A DNA stretch of 51,908 nucleotides from CAZDBA01 sp964503615 (GTDB lineage Bacteria > Planctomycetota > Planctomycetia > Pirellulales > Pirellulaceae). Shown piece by piece: positions 24,947 to 32,475 of the stretch (positions are counted from its first letter, which is position 1; each line of letters begins with the position of its first letter). A model generated the notes under the pieces. The model was not told where the DNA came from and did not search any database. It was given only the letters and a program-made list of their open reading frames with translations. The position numbers and the translations under genes were made by a program. The DNA lies in NCBI GenBank assembly GCA_964503615.1, contig CAZDBA010000009.1, positions 1 to 51,908 of the forward strand, written 5' to 3'.

Positions 24947-26845
24947 TTGACCGGCTTTGTTTCGGGAAATTCAGGCCCCAGAGCAATATGGAGACAAACT
25001 AGAGTGCTTGTTGGCCCCGTTTTTACTCGAGAAGCCGCGGTTTCACCCCGCCGAACTCAGCACTACATAAACCGTACGATTTACGGCGTCGCTTTGCTAC
25101 TGTTGATCTGCACCGCTTGGTTGATCGTGACAGGGACTCAGCAGATCCGCAATATCGGTGACATGGCTCACTTTGGTTCTTTGCTGATTCAGATCCTGGC
25201 TCCGATCCAACTGGCTTTGATCCTATTTCTGTCAGCTATTCAGGCAGCCAGCAGTATTGCGGTCGAGAAAGATCGGCAGACGCTAATCCTGTTGTTGATG
25301 ACTCGGCTGACCAATAGTGAACTGGTTTTGGGAAAGTTGTTTTCCAGCCTGCTTAATATTGGCGTGATGTTGATGACGGCGCTGCCGATATTCATGTTGA
25401 TCGTACTTTTCGGTGGAACATCGTTTGGCCAAGTTGGATGGACGTTCGCCGTAACTGGGGTTACCGCGTTAGCAGCTGGCTCGCTGGGAGCAACCGTCGC
25501 ACTGTGGCGCGAAAAGACGTTTCAGACTTTGGCCTTGGTGGCGCTGGCTATTGTTTTCTGGATCGGGTTGTTCGAAGGGATTGGATTGGTCGGTGGAAAC
25601 TGGTTTGGCGTCGATGCGCAGTTGATCGCGCGAGCTTGTAGTCCTATCCAAGCGATTTTCGCCGCCAGCCATTCGAATGTTGATTCTAATTGGTTGACTT
25701 CGGTTGTACCCTACCTGATCGTAGCTGCGGTGGTGTCGGTTACTTTGTGTGGTACGGCTATCGCGAGGGTACGTCGCTGGAACCCCAGCCGCGATGTACG
25801 TTTGGGCCAAAAGGAATCGACCGAAGCCGAGGGCGAAGACACGCTTTTGAAAACGATTACCGGGCAAGAGTTAACCGAATCGGACTCAGCCAGTTCAAAC
25901 GCTGTAAAGCATGTCGACGACCGCACAAGATCGACCAACAAAAAGAGCCGCCGCGTGTGGGACAATCCTGTGCTTTGGCGTGAAATGTGTACTTGGGCGT
26001 ATGGCAAAAAGATCCTTTTCATTCGACTTGCCTTTTGGACACTTACCGGTTTTGTTGCATTTGCGATTTTCTCTCTCGTTGAATCGGGAGCGGCGACACG
26101 GGTTAGTGCTGAAGCCTCCATTACGATTCCTGTGGTCGCAAAGCCGATGGCCCCCTTTCTCCTAGTAAGCCTCGTTATGCTGAATGCGTTGGCGGTGACT
26201 TCGATCACCAACGAGCGTGATGGCCGCGCATTGGATTTGCTAAGAGTTACTGACATTTCTCCGAAAGAGTTTCTGTTTGGGAAACTGTTTGGCGTTTTGT
26301 ATGTAACGCTGGACGTTGTCCTGTTACCGGTGGCGATTGCGGGCTACGTTTGGTACAGCGGCGGGCTAAGCGGGCTCAATTTCTGTTATTTGATTCTGGG
26401 GCTGGCGATCCTAGATGTATTCGTAGTCGTATTGGGAATCCATTGTGGAATGTCTTATGCCGGCAGCCGCCAAGCAATTGCGGTAAGTTTGGGAACCGTG
26501 TTTTTCCTGTTCCTGGGTGTCGTTACTAGTATGGTTATGCTGGTGTCGTTTACGGGGAATGTCGAAGCGCAAATGGCGCCGTTTTTAGCTTGTATTATCG
26601 GCGGTTCGATCGGGTTGTTCGCCGCTTTGGGGAGGCATACTCCTTCGCCTGCGCTGGCGTTGGCCTCGACGATTCTGCCTTTTGCAATGTTTCATGCGTT
26701 GACCAGTTTGATGCTACAAAACTACACCACGGTTATTATCGTGTTGGCGTTTGCGTACGGGTTTGCAACAACTGCCATGATTATTCCTCGCTTGAGCGAA
26801 TTTCTGGTCTCAGCAGGTCGTGTCAAAGGTGGCGAAGACGAATAA
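24947..26845 (+). CDS. ABC-2-type transporter permease
   Basis: Integral membrane protein of about 632 residues with two blocks of hydrophobic helices (about 47-275 and 355-625) joined by a polar linker. The first block has AVEKDRQTLILLLMTRLTNSELVLGKL and the second the parallel ITNERDGRALDLLRVTDISPKEFLFGKL, the conserved cytosolic coupling motif (E+DRQTL.LLL.T.L...E...GKL) of ABC-2 permeases. The protein thus looks like a fusion of two permease halves. No ATPase gene is adjacent. The start is a TTG at 24947; the weak start and the unusual first 30 residues leave the GTG at the VLVGPVFTRE position as an alternative. The substrate is unknown. Confidence 0.85.
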   Translation: MTGFVSGNSGPRAIWRQTRVLVGPVFTREAAVSPRRTQHYINRTIYGVALLLLICTAWLIVTGTQQIRNIGDMAHFGSLLIQILAPIQLALILFLSAIQAASSIAVEKDRQTLILLLMTRLTNSELVLGKLFSSLLNIGVMLMTALPIFMLIVLFGGTSFGQVGWTFAVTGVTALAAGSLGATVALWREKTFQTLALVALAIVFWIGLFEGIGLVGGNWFGVDAQLIARACSPIQAIFAASHSNVDSNWLTSVVPYLIVAAVVSVTLCGTAIARVRRWNPSRDVRLGQKESTEAEGEDTLLKTITGQELTESDSASSNAVKHVDDRTRSTNKKSRRVWDNPVLWREMCTWAYGKKILFIRLAFWTLTGFVAFAIFSLVESGAATRVSAEASITIPVVAKPMAPFLLVSLVMLNALAVTSITNERDGRALDLLRVTDISPKEFLFGKLFGVLYVTLDVVLLPVAIAGYVWYSGGLSGLNFCYLILGLAILDVFVVVLGIHCGMSYAGSRQAIAVSLGTVFFLFLGVVTSMVMLVSFTGNVEAQMAPFLACIIGGSIGLFAALGRHTPSPALALASTILPFAMFHALTSLMLQNYTTVIIVLAFAYGFATTAMIIPRLSEFLVSAGRVKGGEDE

Positions 26846-26899
26846 GATATCGAAAAGACTATTTTGCATTCGTAACTTCTTCCACGATTTTTGTTGAGC

Positions 26900-28165
26900 A
26901 TGGCTGACTTGATTCCATTGGTTCCGTGGTTCGTTGCAATGGGCGTGCTCGTTTGCTGTTCCGCGTTTTTTTCGGCTAGCGAGGCGGCGTTGTTTTATCT
27001 TCGCCCTTCCGATCGACGTCAGTTGGCTGATGGAAATGCATCTCAGCGCGCCGCTTCGAAATTGCTCCGAGATCCAGACCGCTTGCTGGCCTCGGTTCTG
27101 TTTTGGAACCTCGTCATCAACATTGTTTATTTCGCGATCAGCTCGGTCGTCTCGATTCGAATCGACGAAACGCCAACTTTGGGACAGGGCTGGGCAATCG
27201 CCTTTGCCATCGGTTCGTTGTTGACCATTATCTTTTTCAGCGAGATGCTTCCGAAAAGCACTGCTGTGATGAACGCGGGGGGACTCGTCCAGTTCATTGG
27301 GGTACCACTGGCCGTGGCCGTTCGAGTCCTAGACCCGATCATGCCGCTGTTGACCTCCGTGAATCTAATCTCGCGGCGAATTCTCTGGCCAAACTTTAAG
27401 AACGAGTCTTATCTCGAGATCTCTGACATCGAAAGGGCGATTGATATTTCGGGCAAAGACCTGTCAGTGATCAAGCAGGAACAGACGGTCGTACAGAACA
27501 TTGTGCAGCTTTCCAGTATTCGCGTTGACGAGTGGATGCGGCCTCGAACTCAGTTCGCCAATTATAAACCGCCCGTCAAACTTTCTGATCTGGGCGGTTC
27601 GCTTCCGGCGAGTGGATACCTGTTGGTTACCGAACCGGACACGGAGGAGATCGAAAAAGCGATTCGGTTGGACAACCACTTCAAATTACCGGAAGACAAT
27701 TTGGAGCGGTTGGGCGAGCCGGTGCTTTACATGCCTTGGTCTGCAACCGTCGCGGACGCACTGGAACGGATGTCCCATCGTGATCGAGAGGTGACGGTTG
27801 TTTTAAACGAATATGGCGAGACGATCGGGATTTTGACGATCGAAGCAATTCTCGCCGCCGTGTTTACTTATTCGCCAAGCCGCAGTAAACGACTGTTGGA
27901 TCACAATCCAATTGCAAAAATCAACGATGAGTTATGGGTCGCCTTTGGGATGATGAGTCTGCGCCTGCTGGCAAAGTACTTTAAAGTCGATTTACCCGAG
28001 TCAAACAATGTCACGATCACGGGGCTGGTTCAAGAAGAGGTTCAGCGATTGGCCCGCGCCGGCGACCAGTGTGATCACGGGCCTTTGCATTTCCATGTCG
28101 TCGAAACGGATGATCGTGGCATGTTGGTTGTGAAAATTACACGAATAGACCAGGAGGCGAGCTAA
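26900..28165 (+). CDS. CNNM/CorC-type (DUF21) membrane protein with CBS domains, first of a pair
   Basis: Protein of 421 residues of the CNNM/hemolysin-C family, linked to divalent-cation (magnesium/cobalt) handling. The DUF21 transmembrane domain (about 1-180) has SAFFSASEAALFYL and FFSEMLPKS, hallmarks of the family. A paired CBS-like region follows (about 190-330; DEWMRPRTQF, ATVADALERM, VTVVLNEYGETIGILTIEAI), then a C-terminal CorC_HlyC-like domain (350-420; INDELWVAFGMMSLRLLAKYF, NVTITGLVQEE). I start at ATG 26900, three codons inside an open frame starting at TTG 26891. Its stop overlaps the next gene's ATG by one base. Confidence 0.9.
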   Translation: MADLIPLVPWFVAMGVLVCCSAFFSASEAALFYLRPSDRRQLADGNASQRAASKLLRDPDRLLASVLFWNLVINIVYFAISSVVSIRIDETPTLGQGWAIAFAIGSLLTIIFFSEMLPKSTAVMNAGGLVQFIGVPLAVAVRVLDPIMPLLTSVNLISRRILWPNFKNESYLEISDIERAIDISGKDLSVIKQEQTVVQNIVQLSSIRVDEWMRPRTQFANYKPPVKLSDLGGSLPASGYLLVTEPDTEEIEKAIRLDNHFKLPEDNLERLGEPVLYMPWSATVADALERMSHRDREVTVVLNEYGETIGILTIEAILAAVFTYSPSRSKRLLDHNPIAKINDELWVAFGMMSLRLLAKYFKVDLPESNNVTITGLVQEEVQRLARAGDQCDHGPLHFHVVETDDRGMLVVKITRIDQEAS

Positions 28166-29163
28166 TGATTTGGTTAGCACTTCTACTTCTGTTTACAGGT
28201 GTTGGTCTGAGCGCTTTTTTTAGCGGCAGCGAGACTGGTTTTTATCGAGCGAGCCGTGTACGTATCGTGATGGATGCGTTGGATGGAAACTGGCCGTCCA
28301 AGTTCCTTTTGTTTCTTACCAACCGCCCACCTTTGTTTGTCGCGACCGCGTTGATCGGGAATAACCTTGCCAACTATATGACTTCGATGGCAGTCGTAAT
28401 TGGAACTGGGGTGCTTTACCCTTCCGATTCAGCGGCTGTTGAACTGATCGCCCCGATTTTGATGTCGCCGTTTTTGTACGTTTATGGCGAGTCGCTGCCG
28501 AAGAATATTTTCTTTTTGGCCCCCAATCGGTTGCTCAAGTTTTTCGCGCCAGTACTTTTGATGTGCACCATCCTGTTCGCGCCAATTGCGTTGGTACTGT
28601 GGGGATTAGCTTGGGTCCTTGAGAGACTGCTCGGTGAGTCGCCAGATATCGTGCGGTTGGCTTTGGCGCGTAAAGAGTTGCAACAAGTTTTGGACGAAGG
28701 AAAAGAAGCCGGGATCCTGCATCCGACTCAACGATTGCTGGCAGACAATTTTTTCACGCAGGCGGCCAGAAAGGTTCGTGAGATCTATACACCCTTACCT
28801 AAAGCCTATGTGGTTCCGCAAAATATCGAAGCTGCTGAGCTAGGAAAGATCGCCAGCCGTAAAGGGCTCGCTGATATCGCAGTTTATGGGCAGCGCAAGA
28901 GTGACATTCTTGGTTACTATCGTTTGGTTGAACTGTTCGTGAAATCTCCTTTTGACCAAGAGATGACCGAACTGCCCGAGTTGCATCCTATCAAAGAAGT
29001 GAATGCAAATGAGTTAATGGGCGAAGTTCTTTTGCAAATGCAAGTCAGAAGAGAAACGCTGATTAAGGTCGTCGATGACCGTCAACAGGTGATAGGGATT
29101 TTGAGTATGGATCAGCTTACGAATCCGATTCTCAACGGACCGCTGTTGAATTTGCGCAGATAA
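28165..29163 (+). CDS. CNNM/CorC-type (DUF21) membrane protein, second of a pair
   Basis: Protein of 332 residues with the same DUF21 layout: GLSAFFSGSETGFYRASRVR, VYGESLPKNIFFLAPNR, then a CBS-like half (about 190-325; TQAARKVREIYTPLPKAYVV, LIKVVDDRQQVIGILSMDQL). It lacks the C-terminal CorC_HlyC-like domain found in its partner. The ATG overlaps the TAA of the previous gene (TAATG), and CAGGAGG lies 7 bases before it, a very strong ribosome-binding site within the partner's last codons. Coupled translation suggests a heteromeric complex of a long and a short CNNM protein. Confidence 0.9.
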   Translation: MIWLALLLLFTGVGLSAFFSGSETGFYRASRVRIVMDALDGNWPSKFLLFLTNRPPLFVATALIGNNLANYMTSMAVVIGTGVLYPSDSAAVELIAPILMSPFLYVYGESLPKNIFFLAPNRLLKFFAPVLLMCTILFAPIALVLWGLAWVLERLLGESPDIVRLALARKELQQVLDEGKEAGILHPTQRLLADNFFTQAARKVREIYTPLPKAYVVPQNIEAAELGKIASRKGLADIAVYGQRKSDILGYYRLVELFVKSPFDQEMTELPELHPIKEVNANELMGEVLLQMQVRRETLIKVVDDRQQVIGILSMDQLTNPILNGPLLNLRR

Positions 29164-29173
29164 CGCTGGCCAA

Positions 29174-29464
29174 CTATTCTGATTTGGAATAGCCGATCGA
29201 CTTGATGATCGACAACATCTCTTCATAGTTAATAAACCGCCGACGATGATTCAGTTTGTACTGATCGATGGCGTGCCCCAGTTCAGCTGCATCAGGGCTG
29301 AGGTCTGAATGAGAGTTCGTAAACTGACGGCGTTCGAAGCCGGGCGTGCTGCGTTGCCCAGTTGGATTCCGTCTGTCATTAAACTGACTTGGCTGGACCG
29401 GCAGGTGCTTTTCTGGACTCGAAACTGATTGGTCTTCGGTGGGATTTTGGTTGTCAGTGCTCAC
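29174..29464 (-). CDS. Small hypothetical protein, 96 residues
   Basis: A disordered, polar N-terminal half (rich in Asn, Ser, Pro, Gln, Arg) is followed by a compact basic C-terminus, ELGHAIDQYKLNHRRRF then INYEEMLSIIKSIGYSK. The C-terminal block resembles a conserved motif of short planctomycete proteins of unknown role, as I recall it. There is no signal peptide. It overlaps the end of the upstream small gene by 11 bases, indicating co-transcription, and converges tail-to-tail with the CNNM gene (10-base gap). Confidence 0.7.
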   Translation of the reverse strand: MSTDNQNPTEDQSVSSPEKHLPVQPSQFNDRRNPTGQRSTPGFERRQFTNSHSDLSPDAAELGHAIDQYKLNHRRRFINYEEMLSIIKSIGYSKSE

Positions 29465-29693
29465 TTACTTGCTCCAGAATGACGGTTGCTTCTTTCGTCG
29501 ACCATTCGAATTTCCCAAAATGAGTTGATTTTTGGTTTGCGCGATTGGTGGGGCAGACTGCGTGAAAGAATCTCGCTAATCCGGAAGCTTTGCGGGTTGT
29601 ACAAAATACACCAGCTTGCATCTTGGCATTGAGCATTTCCCAGTCCAAGTGAATATTCAGGAAACGGCTATCTACTCGGGTTACTTCGACCAT
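29454..29693 (-). CDS. Small hypothetical protein, about 79 residues
   Basis: No family recognised. It begins MVEVTRVDSRFLNIHLDWEM and ends KEATVILEQVSEH; in between, AGVFCTTRKASGLARFFHAV and CPTNRANQ contain the only two cysteines. I chose ATG 29693; the frame is also open to TTG codons at 29699 and 29708. The 3' end overlaps the next gene by 11 bases. Divergent from the methyltransferase gene. Confidence 0.55.
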   Translation of the reverse strand: MVEVTRVDSRFLNIHLDWEMLNAKMQAGVFCTTRKASGLARFFHAVCPTNRANQKSTHFGKFEWSTKEATVILEQVSEH

Positions 29694-29751
29694 CGACAAT
29701 TTTCGCAAATGCCATAAAATTTGGAGTTGTATTCAACAGGAAAGTGCCCGA

Positions 29752-31410
29752 GTGACTCTTCAGAAAAACAAAATTCACCAAGGTGATTGTGTCAAGCAAT
29801 TGGCAAAATTGGATGCGGGATCAGTGGACTTGGTTTTCGCAGATCCTCCTTTCAATATTGGTTATGACTACGATGTTTACGATGACGCGCAGAACGCGCA
29901 AGATTACTTGGACTGGTGCGGTCAATGGATTCAGGGAGTCCATCGCGCGTTGAAACCGGATGGTACGTTTTGGTTGGCGATCGGAGACGAATACGCTGCC
30001 GAACTTAAAATCGAATCACAAAAAGCTGGATTCCATTGTCGAAGCTGGGTGATCTGGTACTACACCTTTGGAGTTAATTGCGCCAACGGATTCAGCCGGT
30101 CACACACCCATCTTTTTCACTTTGTAAAAGACCCCAAGAATTTCACGTTTGCCCGACCAAACCCAAACATCCGAGTCAAATCGGCTCGACAATTGGTTTA
30201 CGCTGACAATCGAGCAAACCCAGCAGGACGCCTGCCTGATAACACCTGGATCACTCGCCCTCAAGACGCACCCAGCTCGTTCCGGCCCAACCACGATACG
30301 TGGTTCTTTGCTCGAGTTGCGGGAACGTTTAAAGAACGTGAAGGTTTTCATGGCTGCCAGATGCCAGAGCAGTTGCTTGCGCGAATCATTCGCGCGTCGA
30401 GCAAGCCTTACGATTTGGTCCTGGATCCGTTCGGAGGAAGTGGAACAACTCTTTGCGTGGCCAAGAAGCTCAACAGAAACTGGATGGGGTTCGAACTTTC
30501 CAAAGAATACGTGAAGCATATTAAAAGTCGTCTTGCCAACACTGACGTCGGTGAAAAAATCGACGGTCCAGAAGATCCGGTCGAAAGTGCGCCGAATACT
30601 TCGAGCGGAAAGAAGCGAAAGAAAAAATCGTTTGACGATGAAACTATCCAAGCCGTAGTTGAATCGTTCGTTGCTGCGGGCGATGGCTTTCCGGCAGATT
30701 ATCTCCTTTGTGACAAGGATCTGAATAAGCAATTCCTCAAGGAGTGCCGTAAGCGAGGTATCAAAGGGAACGCAACGGTTTGGAACCGACTTTTGCTGAG
30801 ACTTAGGAAATCCAGCAGCCTTCCCAAGTCAACGCGACGCCCGCCGATCGTGACCGCCGACGAGCTAAATAGTTACGGATACGCCAGCGAAGTTGCTTGG
30901 CGATTGGTTTCGGAAGAATTTCGCATGCCTGATTGCCTGCCGGTATCGCTGGATGACATTCTTTGTTGTCCAGACATGGCCGATTATTTCGATCAGATTG
31001 CAAAGCTTTATGGCCCTGTCCATTTCGATGTTTCTTCTTTGCAGTACCGCCGCGCGGCGCTTGCGATTCGAAAAAGAAATCAAGCTTCGATCAAAATGGC
31101 GAATGAAAAGTTCTCAGATTGGACAGTTGAAAAGCTGGCTCGGATTCCTTGGGGCGAATTCGACTCCGTTTCCAAACAACCTGATTCAGCTGGCGTTTTT
31201 CTTATTCGTAGTGGCGACGCAAGAATTTACGCGGGCGGAACGAGCAATTTGCGCGAACGGCTTTCGGTGATCGAAAGCAATCCAAGGTGGAGCGAGTCGT
31301 TTGAATTAGATGCAGTTTTTGTTTCAGCGAACGACGAGGACTTTTCGGGTAACGACGCTCTGAAGTCGATTGTGTCTCAAAATGAACAGCCGATTCTTAA
31401 TATTTGTTGA
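29752..31410 (+). CDS. Beta-class DNA methyltransferase with C-terminal GIY-YIG-like domain
   Basis: Protein of 552 residues. The N-terminal part is a DNA adenine-N6 or cytosine-N4 methyltransferase of the beta order: catalytic motif IV DPPF (31-34) comes first and the SAM-binding motif I DPFGGSGTT (225-233) last, followed by WMGFELSKEY. The middle (about 295-450) is an uncharacterised helical region (DKDLNKQFLKECRKRGIKGN, WNRLLLRLRKSSSLP). The last 75 residues resemble a GIY-YIG nuclease domain: GVFLI (481-485), IYAGGTSNLRERL (492-504), and PILNI (547-551). The metal-binding Glu expected nine residues before Pro547 is Lys538, so nuclease activity is doubtful. GTG 29752 follows AGGAAAG. No restriction endonuclease gene is adjacent. 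Confidence 0.85.
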   Translation: MTLQKNKIHQGDCVKQLAKLDAGSVDLVFADPPFNIGYDYDVYDDAQNAQDYLDWCGQWIQGVHRALKPDGTFWLAIGDEYAAELKIESQKAGFHCRSWVIWYYTFGVNCANGFSRSHTHLFHFVKDPKNFTFARPNPNIRVKSARQLVYADNRANPAGRLPDNTWITRPQDAPSSFRPNHDTWFFARVAGTFKEREGFHGCQMPEQLLARIIRASSKPYDLVLDPFGGSGTTLCVAKKLNRNWMGFELSKEYVKHIKSRLANTDVGEKIDGPEDPVESAPNTSSGKKRKKKSFDDETIQAVVESFVAAGDGFPADYLLCDKDLNKQFLKECRKRGIKGNATVWNRLLLRLRKSSSLPKSTRRPPIVTADELNSYGYASEVAWRLVSEEFRMPDCLPVSLDDILCCPDMADYFDQIAKLYGPVHFDVSSLQYRRAALAIRKRNQASIKMANEKFSDWTVEKLARIPWGEFDSVSKQPDSAGVFLIRSGDARIYAGGTSNLRERLSVIESNPRWSESFELDAVFVSANDEDFSGNDALKSIVSQNEQPILNIC

Positions 31411-31430
31411 GACGTCGAGGGCTTACTTGA

Positions 31431-32219
31431 CTAACGGATTGCCAGATCGCTGTCTTGCTGGTTGGCGACCTGGTTCAGTAGCTCACGGGCTTCGCTGGAC
31501 TGAGGGAATTTTTGCAAACAGGTCTGCAAAGTCGCTGCAGAGGCAGAAACATCGCCAGCCAGAATCTGTGAATGGCTGAGACGAATGAACGTGTCGCAGG
31601 TTGCGTTCGGCTGTTGGGATGCGGTTGTAAATGCATGGGCGGCTTGCGAATGTTGCCCAATCTCTTGCATTACATTTCCATACAGCGTTAGCGCCTCAAG
31701 CGAAGCAGGCTGCTCAGGATTGTTGACCAGATTTTCCAATGTCGAGGCGGCTCGTAAGGTACGGCCTAGGTATAAATAGCTTTGAGCGATTCTTAATTGC
31801 AAGTCGGGACGGTTTGGGGCCAAGCCCAAAGCATGTTGATAGTTGGTTAAAGCTTCACCAAATCGTTGGCTGTTGGCGTCAACATCGCCAAGTAGTTGCC
31901 ATCCCTCAGCATTTGTTGGAGCTAATTCGATTGCTGCCTCGGCCGCTAGTTTGGCCGAATTCAGTTGGCCTTGTTCCAGGAATCGCCGCCCCAAGGCGAT
32001 GCGTAGTTCAGGCGTTTGAGGCTCTCGCTGGATATTGTGTAGCAGTTTTGCAATTGAGCGATCAGTCCGATCATCGTTTAACAACCGCTCATGTAGTTTT
32101 TGATTTAATGTCTGGATGGGAAGTCTTGCTGTGGCGCAGCCGACCCAACTGCTTCCAAACATAATTCCCAACGCTAACAATGCGTTCGAAAACCATAATG
32201 AATTTTGCGTTGCAAGCAT
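31431..32219 (-). CDS. Exported tetratricopeptide-repeat protein
   Basis: Protein of about 262 residues with an N-terminal hydrophobic segment ending in SSWVGCATA, a possible but weak lipobox. At least four TPR-like units follow, for example LGRRFLEQGQLNSAKLAAEA, LGDVDANSQRFGEALTNYQH, RIAQSYLYLGRTLRAASTLE, and GNVMQEIGQHSQAAHAFTTA, each with the usual G/Y/A spacing. It is probably a protein-protein scaffold outside the cytoplasm. I use ATG 32219 rather than TTG 32228. It converges with the methyltransferase gene (20-base gap) and lies downstream of the Bat-type operon, separated from it by a hairpin and a repeat. Confidence 0.8.
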   Translation of the reverse strand: MLATQNSLWFSNALLALGIMFGSSWVGCATARLPIQTLNQKLHERLLNDDRTDRSIAKLLHNIQREPQTPELRIALGRRFLEQGQLNSAKLAAEAAIELAPTNAEGWQLLGDVDANSQRFGEALTNYQHALGLAPNRPDLQLRIAQSYLYLGRTLRAASTLENLVNNPEQPASLEALTLYGNVMQEIGQHSQAAHAFTTASQQPNATCDTFIRLSHSQILAGDVSASAATLQTCLQKFPQSSEARELLNQVANQQDSDLAIR

Positions 32220-32276
32220 GTTGTTCAAGACGGGCGCGAAGGGATCCCAAGAAATCGGCGTCGAACTCTAGCAGGA

Positions 32277-32335
32277 GCTACTAACCGAAACTAGCTCAAG
32301 TTTTTCAAAAAAACTCGAAGGTTGAGCCTAGTAGC
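32277..32335. other. Nested 59-base inverted-repeat structure
   Basis: Three nested arm pairs: GCTACTA (32277-32283)/TAGTAGC (32329-32335), GCTCAA (32294-32299)/TTGAGC (32322-32327), and AGTTTTT (32299-32305)/AAAAACT (32309-32315). The element lies between the 3' end of the Bat-type operon and the TPR gene. It could end the operon transcript or be a structured leader of the TPR gene. Confidence 0.5.
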
Positions 32336-32400
32336 ACTTACTTTCGATGCACAAGCTCATGAAATGGTAACCCGCAGCGTAAGTAAGGACGAAGGCAAGC

Positions 32401-32430
32401 CGGTTCCTCGCTAACGCGTCGGGTTTCCAA
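32401..32430 (+). repeat. Dispersed intergenic repeat, copy 4
   Basis: Contains CTCGCTAACGCGTCGGGTTT, the same core as copy 3 near 7359 on the other strand. Upstream (32367-32390) an inverted, degenerate arm (GGTAACCCGCAGCGTAAG...) makes this copy a possible long hairpin, the typical REP/BIME arrangement. Confidence 0.65.
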
Positions 32431-32475
32431 TTGCGCGTTAAAAAGTAAGCGGTGTTAGGCGAAAGACGGCTGTGA

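Noticed and set aside
30100..30732. 210-residue open frame antisense to the methyltransferase
   Set aside because: No ribosome-binding site and no domain; the sense gene is convincingly a methyltransferase.
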